Of a DNA stretch of 64,000 nt, positions 23,086 through 33,639 are shown in pieces (the stretch's first letter is position 1; every line of letters begins with the position of its first letter). Position numbers and translations under genes: made by a program. The DNA lies in NCBI GenBank assembly GCA_028583415.1, contig CM053267.1, positions 22,265,814 through 22,329,813 on the forward strand, read 5' to 3'. This DNA comes from Protea cynaroides. Taxonomy: Eukaryota; Streptophyta; Magnoliopsida; Proteales; Proteaceae. A model generated the notes under the pieces. It worked only from the letters and a program-made list of their open reading frames with translations. It made no database searches and was not told the origin of the DNA.

Positions 23086-23751
23086 GAAACAAGGGCAGGT
23101 ATAAAGAACTTGGAGACTCAAATAAGCCAACTGGCCACTTCAATGAGTAGACTAGAGGCTCGAGGCTCGAGAAAGCTACCTTCGCAACCGATGGTGAATC
23201 CAAAGGAAAATGCAAATGCCATAATCTTGAGAAGTGGAAAAGAAGTGGAGAATATAGAAAAGGAAAAAGAGAAAGAGACCTCAAAATCAGCTCCGACATC
23301 TATTTTCTCATCTGGGGTAAACTCTAAACCTTCTATTTCCTCTATTCCTATTCAACCTCCTTTTCCTAGCAGGTTTGCTCAATCTAGAAAGGAAGAAAAA
23401 GAAAAGGAGATGTTGGAGATTTTTCGAAAGGTAGAGATAAATATACCTCTTATTGAAGCAATTAAACAAGTGCCACGGTATGCTAAATTTCTTAAGGAAT
23501 TGTGCACATCCAAGAGAAAATTGAAAGGAGATGAAAAGGTAAGTATGGGTGAAAATGTCTCAGCCGTTATTCAATGGAAGCTTTCCCCTAAGTGTAAAGA
23601 CCCAGGTACATTCACTATCCCATGCAAAATAGGTAACACCAATTTCAATAGAGCTATGTTAGATTTAGGAGCATCAATTAATGTCATGCCTTATTCAATA
23701 TATGCTTCATTAAATCTAGAACCTTTAAAAGAAACTGGTGTAACTATTTAA
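23086..23751 (+). pseudogene. AthB gag C-terminus and protease
   Basis: Same frame as gag. After a lysine/glutamate-rich linker (about 23230-23420) the aspartic protease appears at 23640-23750 with MLDLGASINVMPYS; DLGAS in place of DTGA/DSGA is normal for Athila. A TAA at 23749 interrupts the protease in frame; the sequence then continues without shift. Confidence 0.82.
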
Positions 23752-24987
23752 TTAGCTGATAGATCAAATGTATATCCTGAAGGTGTGATTGAGGATGTGT
23801 TAGTTCAAGTTAATGAATTGGTATTTCCTGCTGATTTTTATGTATTAAAAATGGAGGATGACTCATCTCATAATTCTACACCTCTTTTGTTGGGTAGACC
23901 ATTTTTAAAGACTGCTAAAACAAAAATAGATATTCATGATGGTACCTTATCTATGGAATTTGATGGCGAGATAGTTTGCTTTAATATTTTTGAGGCTATG
24001 AGGTATCCTAGTGATATAAATTCTATTTTTGCTATTGATATAATTGATTCTATTGTACAACAAGTTTTTGAATTAAATGGTGAAGATGAGTTGATGGTAG
24101 CCATTAGCAAACATTTGAATAGCATGGATTTCAATTCAGAACTTGTGTTAAATGCTGAATTAGAGAAGATGTTGATGGCATTGCAGGCCTTACCCCCAAT
24201 TCCAAAAAGATATGATGTTGCTCACATTGAGTTGCCTATATCTCATACAAGGTTGTTACCTTCCATTGTGCAGGCACCTATCGTTGAGCTGAAACCACTT
24301 CCAGACCATCTCAAATATGTCTACTTAGGAGACAATGAGACGTTACCTGTGATAATAGCAAGGAACTTGACCAAGCTACAAGAGGAGAAACTCATTCGAA
24401 TTTTGAGAGACCATAAGACAGCCATTGGGTGGACAATAGCCAACATTAAGGGAATCAGCCCGGCCATGTGGATGCATCACATACTTCTTGAGGAGGGAGC
24501 CAAACCGATTAGAGAAGCACAGCGTAGACTCAACCCTCCTATGATGGAAGTTGTGAAGAAGGAGATATTAAAGCTCCTTGATGTTGGAATTATCTATCCT
24601 ATCTCTGATAGTAAGTGGGTAAGTCCGGTTCGGGTGGTACCTAAAAAGACGGGCATAACTGTTGTTAAGAATCAAAATAATGAGTTAATCCCTACTAGGA
24701 TACAAAATGGGTGGCGTGTTTGTATTGATTATAGGAAATTGAATGTTTCAACTCGTAAAGACCACTTTCCTCTTCCATTTATCGATCAAATGTTGGAGAG
24801 GTTAGCAGGTCGTTCGCACTATTATTTTCTTGATGGTTACTCAGGTTACTATCAAATTGTGATTGCACCTGAAGATCAGGAGAAAACGACATTCACCTGC
24901 CCATTTGGTACCTTTGCTTATCGACGAATGCCGTTTGGTCTTTGCACCGCCCCAGCCACATTCCAGAGGTGTATGCATTTTTTCTGA
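23752..24987 (+). pseudogene. AthB protease end and reverse transcriptase, first part
   Basis: Continues in the same frame (longest run 23785-24987, 400 residues). It contains the protease C-terminus (LLLGRPFLKT), the linker, and reverse-transcriptase blocks up to QEKTTFTCPFGTFAYRRMPF and APATFQRCM. Just after that point a small deletion of about 5 nt near 24970 shifts the frame. Domain order and motifs are those of Athila. Confidence 0.88.
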
Positions 24988-25750
24988 TTATGTAGAGAAC
25001 ATTATAGAAGTTTTCATGGATGATTTTACTGTTTATGGAGACTCTTTTGATACATGCTTGGATAACCTTACACTTGTTCTTAAGAGGTGTATAGAAACTA
25101 ACCTTGTTTTGAATTCTGAGAAATGTCATTTTATGGTAACACAAGGAGCAGTTTTAGGTCATGTGATATCTTCTAGAGGTATAGAAGTTGACAAAGCAAA
25201 GATAGATCTTGTTCAATCTTTACCTTACCCCACAACTGTGCGGGAAGTGCGTTCCTTTCTTGGACATGCAGGCTTTTATCGACACTTCATCAAGGATTTC
25301 TTGAAAATTTCATTGCCCTTATGCAAGCTCTTACAAAAGGAAGTGGTGTTTGACTTTAATGATGAGTGCAAAAGAGCTTTTGACAAGCTCAAAGAACTGC
25401 TAACAACAGCCCCCGTGATTCAATCATCGAACTGGAAATTCCCATTTGAGATCATGTGTGATGCTAGGAATTATGCTATTGGGGCTGTTTTGGGTCAACG
25501 TATTGGGAAAGTTGCTCATGCTATCTATTATGCCTCTCGGACACTAATTGAAGCACAGTGTAACTATTCCACAACGGAGAAAGAGCTATTGGCTATAGTT
25601 TTTGCTTTGGAAAAATTTAGATCTTATTTATTGGGAACTAAAGTTATTGTCTATTCTGATCATGCAGCTCTTAGGCATTTGCTGGCAAAAAAGGAATCTA
25701 AGCCAAGATTGATCAGATGGATCCTTCTTCTTCAAGAATTTGATTTGTAG
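24975..25750 (+). pseudogene. AthB reverse transcriptase end and RNase H
   Basis: In the second frame the catalytic VFMDDFTVYG box follows, then the thumb region (LGHVISSRGIEVD, FLGHAGFYRHFIKDF) and RNase H (IMCDARNYAIGAVLGQR, STTEKELLAIVFALEKFRS, VYSDHAALRHLL). A TAG at 25748 interrupts the frame, which then continues into integrase. Confidence 0.88.
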
Positions 25751-27186
25751 ATTAAGGACAAGAAGGGAGCTGAGAATTTAGTTGCAGACCATCTTAGTCG
25801 GGTGGTTAAGAAGGATGATGCGATACCATTACAAGATTTCTTCCCAGATGAACAACTACTTAAGGTGACAAATGTAGTGCCCTGGTATGCAGATTTAGTC
25901 AATTATTTGGCTACCAAAACCTTACCACCAGAGCTACCTAGAGTACGAAGAGAGAAAATCAAGAGTGATGCTCGGTACTACATTTGGGATGACCCTTATC
26001 ATTGGAAACAATGTTCAGACCAAATGGTAAGAAGGTGCGTACCCGAAACTGAATTTGAATCCATTCTTATCTTTTGTCATTCATATGCATGTGGTGGACA
26101 TTTTGGTCCTAAAAGAACAGCAAGAAAAGTGCTTGAATGTGGCTTCTTTTGGCCATCTTTATTTCATGATGCATATATATTTTGTAAGTCATGCACTCGT
26201 TGCCAATACTCAGGTAATGTGGCCCGTAGGGATCAAATGCCACAAACCCCCATACTTATTTGTGAAATTTTTTATGTTTGGGGCATTGACTTTCTGGGTC
26301 CTTTTCCTAATTCTTTTGGCAATGTTTTATATTTTACTTGTTGTTGATTATGTGTCAAAGTGGGTGGAAGCAAAAGCCACCCGAACTGATGATTCTAAAG
26401 TGGTTGTAGATTTTGTCAAGTCTCACATTTTTTGTTAGATTTGGGATCCCACAAGAATGATCAGTGATAGAGGGACTCACTTTTGTAACCGCACTGTAAC
26501 AGCACTGCTTAAGAGGTATGCTGTGACCCATAAGATTTCAACTGCCTACCATCCACAAACTAATGGGCAAGCTAAGGTATCTAATAGAGAGGTGAAGTCA
26601 ATTTTAGAAAAAACAGTTAATCCGAATAGGAAAGACTGGAGTACAAGACTTGACGATGCACTATGGGCTTATAGGACTGCTTATAAGACACCTATAGGGA
26701 TGTCTCCATATCGGTTGGTTTATGGAAAAGCATGTCATCTACCAGTAGAATTGGAGCACAAGGCATTCTGGGCAATTAAGCAGTGTAACATGGAGACGGA
26801 TAAGGCGGGGGAGCAACGAAAGTTGCAATTGCAAGAGTTAGAGGAGATTTACAATGAAGCTTATGAGAACTCTCAGATTTATAAGAAAAAGACGAAGGCC
26901 TTTTCATGATAAAATGATTTCTAAGAAGCAATTTGTTGTTGGACAAAAAGTGCTCTTTTATAATTCAAGGCTTCGATTATTTCCTGGTAAGTTGCAATCT
27001 CGTTGGATTGGTCCTTTTATTGTTATTAATCTCTTTCCACATGGTGCATTTGAAATTCAAAGTTTGGACACTCAAAAGATTTTTAAGGTCAATGGATATA
27101 GACTTAAACCTTACCATGAAGGTTTTCAAGTTAACTCGTTGGTTGAGAAAGCTATGGACTTAGAAGATCCACTTTATTCAGATTGA
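25751..27186 (+). pseudogene. AthB integrase
   Basis: The HHCC zinc finger (HSYACGGHFGPKRTA, then CKSCTRCQ) lies at 26080-26210. The core has WGIDFLGPFP, MISDRGTHF and TNGQAKVSNRE. The expected core glutamate of NGQAE is lysine here, a change compatible with G to A. The C-terminal domain runs 26854-27186 (VGQKVLFYNSRLRLFPGKL, RWIGPF). Frame breaks: near 26320-26345, a compensated indel pair at 26436-26455 and an extra T near 26900. Element mobility would need integrase from another copy. Confidence 0.87.
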
Positions 27187-28418
27187 GAAAAGCTGCAAAG
27201 TCGAGCGAACGATGTTAAACAAAAGCGCTACTTGGGAGGCAACCCAAGAAATCAGATTTGCTTTCTTAACCCTTTCTCTTTTTATTTTATTTTATTTTTT
27301 TCATAGATATTATGTTTGTATTTGTCTTTTTCTTTGCATTTAGTCTTACATTGGGGACAATGTAAGTTTTAAGTGTGGGGGAATTCTACGATGTGTTTTG
27401 TTTTTATTTTTACATGTTGTTAGTATATATTGATTGTATATAGTAACTGAAAAAAAAAATTGACTTCAAATTTTCTTCCAAAAAAAAAAATTTTTGACCA
27501 GTTACAAGTTTGGATTAATTCTCTAAAGTGACCATGTTGAAACTTTATAAATATGATTAAATTATTGAGATTCTTGAACCTTAGATTAGATATGCAACTA
27601 AATTTGAATCACCATTTGAGATAAAGTTTTATTGTTATGTGTCTTTGTATTTCACGTTTGCACCAACTCTTAGTTGTGGGGAATAAACGGTAAATTTGAG
27701 AAATGACAATTACAAAAAAAAAAAAAAAAAAAAAAAAAAAACTTGAAAAAAAATAAATAAATGCTTCAATGTCCAAAATACCTCAAAAACAAAAGAAAAA
27801 TTGAGATGATGGTTATAAGCAGTTTAATTGACTAAGTCTGATTTTGTGGCCTTTGTTACTTGAGTTATTAAGTCCTAGGGGTGTCTCTACACCTAGTGCC
27901 CTAAAGCCAACTGGTTTGGGAGTCACTGACCCAACACTTGCTACATGGGTAACTTAGAAAGCCTAAGAAAACGGACATTGCACAAGTCAATAAAAAAAAT
28001 AGTGTTATTTTTCTTGAAGTATACTGTAAAGCCCCTTACTAATTGAGTTACATCACTTCACACTTCACACTATAGATGCATATTAATATGAATTTGTTAA
28101 AGATGGTGACCAAAATAAAGTTATTGTATCTTTGATAAGATTTAAGTTTCTATTGAGTTTAATTATGTTTATGAGTTATAATTGTGGAGTACATAAGATT
28201 TTATTTAATTCTTGTAATTTGTCAAATCTAAAAATATTTTTCTTTGAATTTTATGGGTAGATTCACTGCAAACCCTCACGAGACACAACTCGTCCACTAG
28301 GGGTAACCTAGGGGTTCAATGGCTTGTTGTACATGCTAAGTGCAATCGTGGTTCCTACGAAAGTCGAATAGTTTATGATTTTTTATTTTATTTTGCCCGA
28401 GGACGTGCAAGGGCAAAG
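27187..28418 (+). other. AthB 3' non-coding region
   Basis: No env-like ORF. Blocks seen in many Athila elements are present: gcgctacttgggaggcaacc at about 27223 and ttggggacaatgtaag with aagtgtgggggaatt at 27350-27385. An A run lies at 27715-27740. Confidence 0.8.
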
Positions 28419-28430
28419 TGTAGGGGAATT
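28419..28430 (+). other. AthB polypurine tract
   Basis: TGTAGGGGAATT directly precedes the 3' LTR. A second similar tract (GTGTGGGGGAATT) lies at 27373, as often seen in Athila elements. Confidence 0.8.
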
Positions 28431-29951
28431 TGATAAGTGTATAATTTTATATTTTTTTAGTCCTTTTGCATTATGATTTTAGGGTGTTTTATACCTTATT
28501 GAGCTTAATAGAATTTATTTTATGAGTTTGGTGTATTTTAGAAATCTTGTTAATTAATTAATAAAAGATGAAAATTCTAGCACTCTTAATAATAACGTTT
28601 TGAATTTCATGTAGGATTCTGACATGGAAAGAGTTCGTTTGGGCTTCCAAATGTGGTTTTAAAATCTAATCTGGAAATTTGATCCAAATCTAAACCAGAG
28701 AAGGAAGGTTGCTACACACGAAAGGTTCACTATTGGAAGGCCTTGATTGATTATTGGAAATCTTGAGGAGAATATACACAACTATGAAATCTTACAAAAT
28801 TTGGTAGATTTGGGGGTGACAATTGTTTAATAATGGAATGATTTTCATCTAATCTAGGAACGAAGATTTTGTTTAATTTTTATTTCCATGTAATAAGGTT
28901 GTCAAATCTAGGCATACCAATTTTAGTCTTGTATTTTGGCTATTTAAACAATGTAAATCCTATGTAAAGAGCATTCAAGAGTGATTGAGAAAGAAGACAA
29001 TGGTTGAAGAGCAACTCTCTTTCTTTTGTGTTATTAAAGAAGTCATGTGTGGCTAACTTTCTTATCTTTGGTTAGACGGAGCTGAAGCCATCATTGTAAA
29101 CTTGTGAGACTTGTTTTTATTTATTGATTTTTAATTGAATATTTATTTTTCTTCCAATTTATGTGTATAATGATTGATGAATGGGTTGATTAGGAGTATT
29201 ACTAATTGATTTATTTATTTAATCAATTGTTATATTAGAATTGAATTGCTATCAATTGATTCTATGTCAGTGGCAATGGGGATTGATGTTAATGGACAAG
29301 TTAATGTTATATTCCTAGGAGAAATCAGATTAAAATAATTAAACCATGCTGGTGTGTGCTTAACGTTTAATTTCAATCGTCTTTCCAATTGTTATTGTTA
29401 TTCCTGAATCAAATCGAGAGCCTAGTCTTGAGATTGATTTAAGAGTAAGGGTGCTATTAATAAACTATCTTTTAATAGACCAATCTTAAGGAAAGACTAA
29501 GGATTTTAGGCCTAGTCCTAATTTTCTTGATTGATTATTCAATTGGAATTGATTATCCTTTATGTCGATGAACAAGTTTATGAAGATGGTGTAAGTATCC
29601 TTTTAACCGAAGTTTTCTCTTATTGGTTTAATCTTTGATATTTGTATTACCTTGCTCTTTATTCTTGCATTTTAGATAATTAATTACTGTTCTTTTCTAC
29701 TGCAAACATACCCCCCTCCATACATAGAATAGCCAATGAAGTTGTGCTAATAAGATTAATCAGAATCTATTTTAGTACAACAATTGGTTACTTTCTGAAT
29801 CTTATTTTATTTTCATTTGTTTTTTTTTTCTCTCTTTAGGTTAATTAAACATTTTAATCTTGATCATACAATCCTTGTGGGTTCAACCCTTACTTGCTAC
29901 TATCTACGTTTCAAAGTAAGGTAATTTAATTTGAGCGCTCGACACACATCA
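28431..29951 (+). mobile_element. AthB 3' LTR
   Basis: 1521 bp, TGATAAGTGT to GACACACATCA, collinear with the 5' LTR with single-base differences and one or two 1-bp indels. Followed by the ATTCT duplication. Confidence 0.95.
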
Positions 29952-31041
29952 ATTCTATGGACTGATGTTTGTGCATACTCGCATGTCATCCTTTACATTC
30001 AGTTATTATTATTGTTCATGCATACTCGCTATGTTAGGATGTGACTGTTAGGCATGTGATTGTTTTCATTGGTGTGTGGAATGGGAAGGGCCTGGGGTTT
30101 GGGATCATTCCTCACACTAGCACCTTTTTGTATTATTCTGTCTCAGCATGCCTGGTCCAGGTAGGGTATCAGGGGGAGGAAGTGGCACTGTGGTTTCTGG
30201 CCTGGCCACTAAACTCTAGCTCTATCACTATGCCGTAGGGAGCTGTGCTGGGATAGGGCCTACTGTGATGACATATAGGATTGGTTAGTTGCGAGTCCAG
30301 TTTGCAAGCCCTCGCCAATAGGGGCTTACGCGTTGGTATGGGTAGGGTATTAGGGGAAGTATTGGCGGTGTTTGATCCAGACGCTTTAGCTCTATCTCTA
30401 TTCCATGGTGGGTGCATGTGGGATGACAGTGGTGTTTGATCCATTGGGCGACTTCACACACTCGTGTATAGAGGTGCGGTGGCCGCCAATCCTCTCTATA
30501 GCACCTTGCAAACTTAAATCAGACCATATTGTGAATGTTACTCATGCATATGTTTGTTGCATTGTCTGATTGTCATACTGAGCTAAGTTGTAAGCTCACC
30601 CTTGTGTATACACTATTTTTAGATGTTGATGTAGGTTATACTGTGGAGGACTATATAGATGCTCCGGCGTATGGAGGTGTTGCTGCATTAGAAGTGCAAG
30701 CAGGAGAGGACGAGCATGACGCATCATGCGAGTGCCCTTTCTGCTTGTACCTCTAGGATTTGTTTAGTTTATTTATTTATTTTCAGTTGGATTTACAAAT
30801 TGATGTAAGGATACTTATTTATGTTTCGGTGTGGAGAATAATTGGATATTTTATTTAAATTATCAATAGAGAATTCAGTTCATTTAATTTAAGACTTTCG
30901 CTGTATTTTATTGTATTATGATTATGATTATGTACAATGGTTTGTATGAGTGGACACGGTCTTATTGAGATCCTGGTGTGAACCATTGGTTCGGTAACGG
31001 TTCACTCACACTTCTGGTTCAGTCAGAATTGGGGTGTGACA
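29952..31041 (+). mobile_element. E4 5' LTR, right part
   Basis: Begins with the right target duplication ATTCT (29952-29956) of AthB and resumes the E4 LTR. It has the conserved U5 blocks: agctctatc, the hairpin-forming gcaagccctcgccaataggg region at 30311, ctgagctaagttgtaag, the mini-ORF at 30622 and the end ggggtgtgaca next to the primer-binding site. Confidence 0.88.
30622..30756 (+). CDS. Conserved LTR mini-ORF / putative exon, E4 copy
   Basis: After TTTTTAG at 30622 an open frame of 45 codons reads through YTVEDYIDAPAYGGVAALEV and DEHDASCECPFC to TAG at 30754. Three element families (E3, E4, E6) keep the same codon count without indel here. Most differences are at third positions, and the acidic stretch and SCEC-x2-C end are kept. 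It lies about 285 bases before the LTR end. It could be the last exon of a short spliced transcript started in the LTR. No known family recognised. Confidence 0.45.
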   Translation, partial: DVDVGYTVEDYIDAPAYGGVAALEVQAGEDEHDASCECPFCLYL

Positions 31042-31044
31042 ATT

Positions 31045-31056
31045 TGGTATTAGAGC
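31045..31056 (+). other. E4 primer-binding site, initiator tRNA-Met
   Basis: TGGTATTAGAGC, one C-to-T change from TGGTATCAGAGC, three bases inside the LTR end. Same site, without the change, in E5 (39062) and E6 (56266). Confidence 0.92.
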
Positions 31057-31420
31057 TCTTAGGCTCTGTCCAACAGACCATATTTGCACTTAATTGAGTC
31101 GATGAACTGAGATAGGAAGAATTTAAAAGTCTTAATAAAAACACACCCTAAGCACTTGTTTGATGCCTGAGACTAAATAGGAAAGAGCATAATATATTAT
31201 ATTAACTGTGGAATGAATAAATACACATGCTCTAGTGGGAAAACCATAGTGACAAGCAGAATGATCATGAATTACCATAACAAGTAAAAAGAAAATTTTA
31301 TAAACATAAAATATCTATAGAGTATCAAGAGTTAATGGTGCTACAGGGTACAGTCCACAAGCCAGACAGTTACCCTGTTATAATAAAAACCATGCTGTGA
31401 GGGAGAGAATAAAAGATCTA

Positions 31421-32632
31421 TCATGGGGATGGGGGCATAGGAGGAATAGGGTCAGTGATGTCATAGTCACGCTCATAAGCTACCTTGAGCCAGTGTACCT
31501 GCTCCTGCATGACTCTGAGGCTGCGAGAAAGGCACCCTAGGTCATGGCTCATCTCACGCTGGACATCCCGAATCTCCGTAAACATACCCATCACGGTATA
31601 GGGAGGAGGCTGGGATAGTCCCGCTGTAGGTGTGGGCTATGGTGCCGGTGCTGGAATGTCCTCCATCTGATCATCATCATCATCACCGTCATCCCCTGCC
31701 TCTTCTACATGAGCCTCATTGGCTGCTACTGCTACTGTTGCCACTGCTTCTTCCCTCCTAAGCGGACGAGGAAGAGCCTCTAGCTCCTCGTCACTGATGG
31801 GTAGATTGTCCATCCTCATCCAGACAATGGCATCCCAGTCAATGTCTGAGGTCAAGGTGTCCTCAACCACAATCTCACCCCTCATGTCTACTTGAAGGTG
31901 CCGCAGAAGAGTAGTAATAAGCCTTCATGGAAGGTTACTGGTCTGATCGGATATAGTAGCCTGACACATGGTCCTAATAATGATGTAAGGGAGACAGACC
32001 CACTCCCCAGTGCAGACGCAATAGGTCAAGTACTGAGTGAGCTGAGACAACTCACTGTAGTGGCCACTCTGAGGAACAATATTGTGCTAGATGATGCGGC
32101 AATATACCCGAAGAATAGGTCTCAAGCTAGCAGCTTTTATGGGTGCTCCTGGGTTAAGGATCTGCTCCGAAACCTCCTGGCTCAAATCATCAGTGAGGAT
32201 GCCCTTCATCTTAGGGGCACAGTAGACCAAGTCACCATCATTTGGAATCCCCAGAAGATCGACAAGCTAGTGAGTGTCGAAAGATATGGGGACACCCTTG
32301 ACGAAACTAGTAAGGCGGAGTTCCCTACCTCGGCTGAAGTCATTGACATCTTCTTCTATCTCCAAGTTCGCATAGAAGTGTTTAACGAGGTTGGGACTGG
32401 TAGTCACCGTGTACATAATGATAGGCAACCACCCAAGTATACCAAAAGTTGCTTCAACATCAAACCGTTGCAGCTACTCCAAGTTCACCCATCGCCCCGA
32501 CTCAATATTCTTCTCTTCAAACTAGGGAAAATGGGCTTACGCCACCTCCGAACGAAACCACCGCTCATCGAGCTGCGGACGATTCATGCCAAGACCAAAT
32601 GCATGTTTACCAGCACCTCTGCATTGAGACAT
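31421..32632 (-). pseudogene. E4 antisense ORF (aORF), putative-plant-transposon-protein type
   Basis: Minus-strand frame of 404 codons from ATG at 32632 to TGA at 31421, kept in a single frame over 1.2 kb but with about seven nonsense codons, mostly of C-to-T type. Similarity to the E5 copy is clear: GILGWLPIIMY, VKHFYANLE, TSFVKGVPISFD, IVPQSGHYSELSQLTQY, YIIIRTM, then an acidic stretch (EEAGDDGDDDDD), PAP-rich linker, and a C-terminal helix ending WLKVAYERDYD. The arrangement (REFYANL-like, V-x-GV-x-(I/V)-x-F then LLG) resembles the domain annotated in plants as putative plant transposon protein. It lies between the primer-binding site and gag, antisense to both. Likely a regulatory or DNA-binding accessory protein, by inference only. 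Confidence 0.7.
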
Positions 32633-32638
32633 TTTGAA

Positions 32639-32758
32639 CTACAAAACAAAGACAAAATAATGAGAATTTGATTAGAATTTCTGAAATTTCAGCAGCATAA
32701 CAACAGTAATTGAAACAAAAGCCTCGAACTCACCAAAAATCTGGAGAGGAGGACTTAC
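32639..32758 (-). other. Putative 5'-leader intron of the E4 antisense gene
   Basis: On the minus strand GTAAGTCCTCCTC begins at 32758 and a T-rich acceptor TTTTGTAG ends at 32639, six bases before the ATG. The interval is 120 nt. E5 has the same arrangement (128 nt, donor GTAAGTCCTCCTG, acceptor TTTGCAG) although the intervening sequence has diverged. Confidence 0.6.
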
Positions 32759-33126
32759 GTAACCCTCTAAGACCATATGGAAACCAAGCATCCATCAAAC
32801 AATCAAGAAATTTAGAAATTACAAGAAAAATTCGATTTTTACCAAAACCTAGGTCAAAAACCTAAAAATTTGATTTTTAGAAAAACTATTCGGTGGAACC
32901 TCAAATTGGTTGAGGGCTTTTTCTCATAGAGGTCCCTAAACTCTTTCTAAGCCAAAGTAAAAGAGTTCTTCCTGTTACAATCTTCTAAACCAAGAAAAAC
33001 CTAGTTTTTGGGCATGCAACCATGAAGAAACAATGTAAAAAGGAAGAATGGAAGGAAGAAACTTACTTGGAGACGATGCTCAAGGTCTTGATCAGGAGAA
33101 AATCGCTTCTAAGACCACCGGTCGGA

Positions 33127-33470
33127 CTGTAGCAACTCACCAAGCCAGAGAGGAATCGCCACCGGAGAGGAAGAAGAAAAGAAAAGTGAGAAAAATCTCA
33201 CTTTTTCCCTATTTTAAAGGCATTCTGGGCATACCAGTCGACGGTTTTGCCCAAACCGGTCGACCAGTACCCCCTGGGTATATCGACTGGTACGTCTCGA
33301 TCAGAGAAAATTTCTGACCGGTCGACTATACCAGTCTCTCCATATCCTACAGGGTTGCGACCGGTACATCGATCGGTACCTCTCGGGGACTCCGAGAGGT
33401 TTGTCCGCCTGGACATACCGGTCGCACTACCATACACAATGCCACGACCGGTATGTTGCGACCAGACATT
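33127..33470 (-). promoter_or_regulatory. E4 antisense promoter region with ACCGGTCG cluster
   Basis: Upstream of the antisense gene, in order from the ATG: shared block TGAGTTGCTACAG (minus; 33127-33139), TATA-like TTTAAAAT at 33211-33218, and a cluster at 33230-33470 with at least nine copies or half copies of (G/T)ACCGGTCG(A/C)C, ACCGGTA and CCAGTCGAC. Distances to the ATG (about 500, 580, and 600-840) match those in E5 (about 510, 570, 605-825). The same motif type occurs in the E4 LTR at 19334 and 19912. Confidence 0.55.
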
Positions 33471-33639
33471 TATTTAAAGCCCAGAAAATTTTGGGAAAAA
33501 TTTTAAAAATTTCCAATTTAAGTTTCCGTTACGATTTTTCGCCTTGCACTTGTTAAAAACTAACACTATTATGACTATTCGAGTGTACCTCATGTGTTAT
33601 GTCTTCTTCTCAGATCCAAGAAGGAACAACTAATCTACG

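Larger units (their letters stand above)
20216..29951 (+). mobile_element. AthB: complete Athila element, 9.7 kb
   Basis: Two LTRs of 1522 and 1521 bp bound gag, protease, reverse transcriptase, RNase H and integrase in that order, with a perfect tRNA-Asp primer-binding site, a polypurine tract before the 3' LTR and a 5-bp target duplication ATTCT. By eye the LTRs differ at roughly 30-36 positions, about 2 percent, so this is one of the youngest insertions in the window. The coding region nevertheless has stops and frameshifts (listed below). No env-like ORF is present in the 1.2 kb after pol. It is inserted in the leader intron region of the E4 5' LTR. Confidence 0.95.

Noticed and set aside
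27187..28418. env-like ORF in AthB
   Set aside because: No open frame of useful length; the interval is AT-rich with known Athila non-coding blocks.
31892..32671. 259-codon plus-strand open frame
   Set aside because: Shadow of the E4 antisense gene; the minus frame has the conserved motifs shared with E5.
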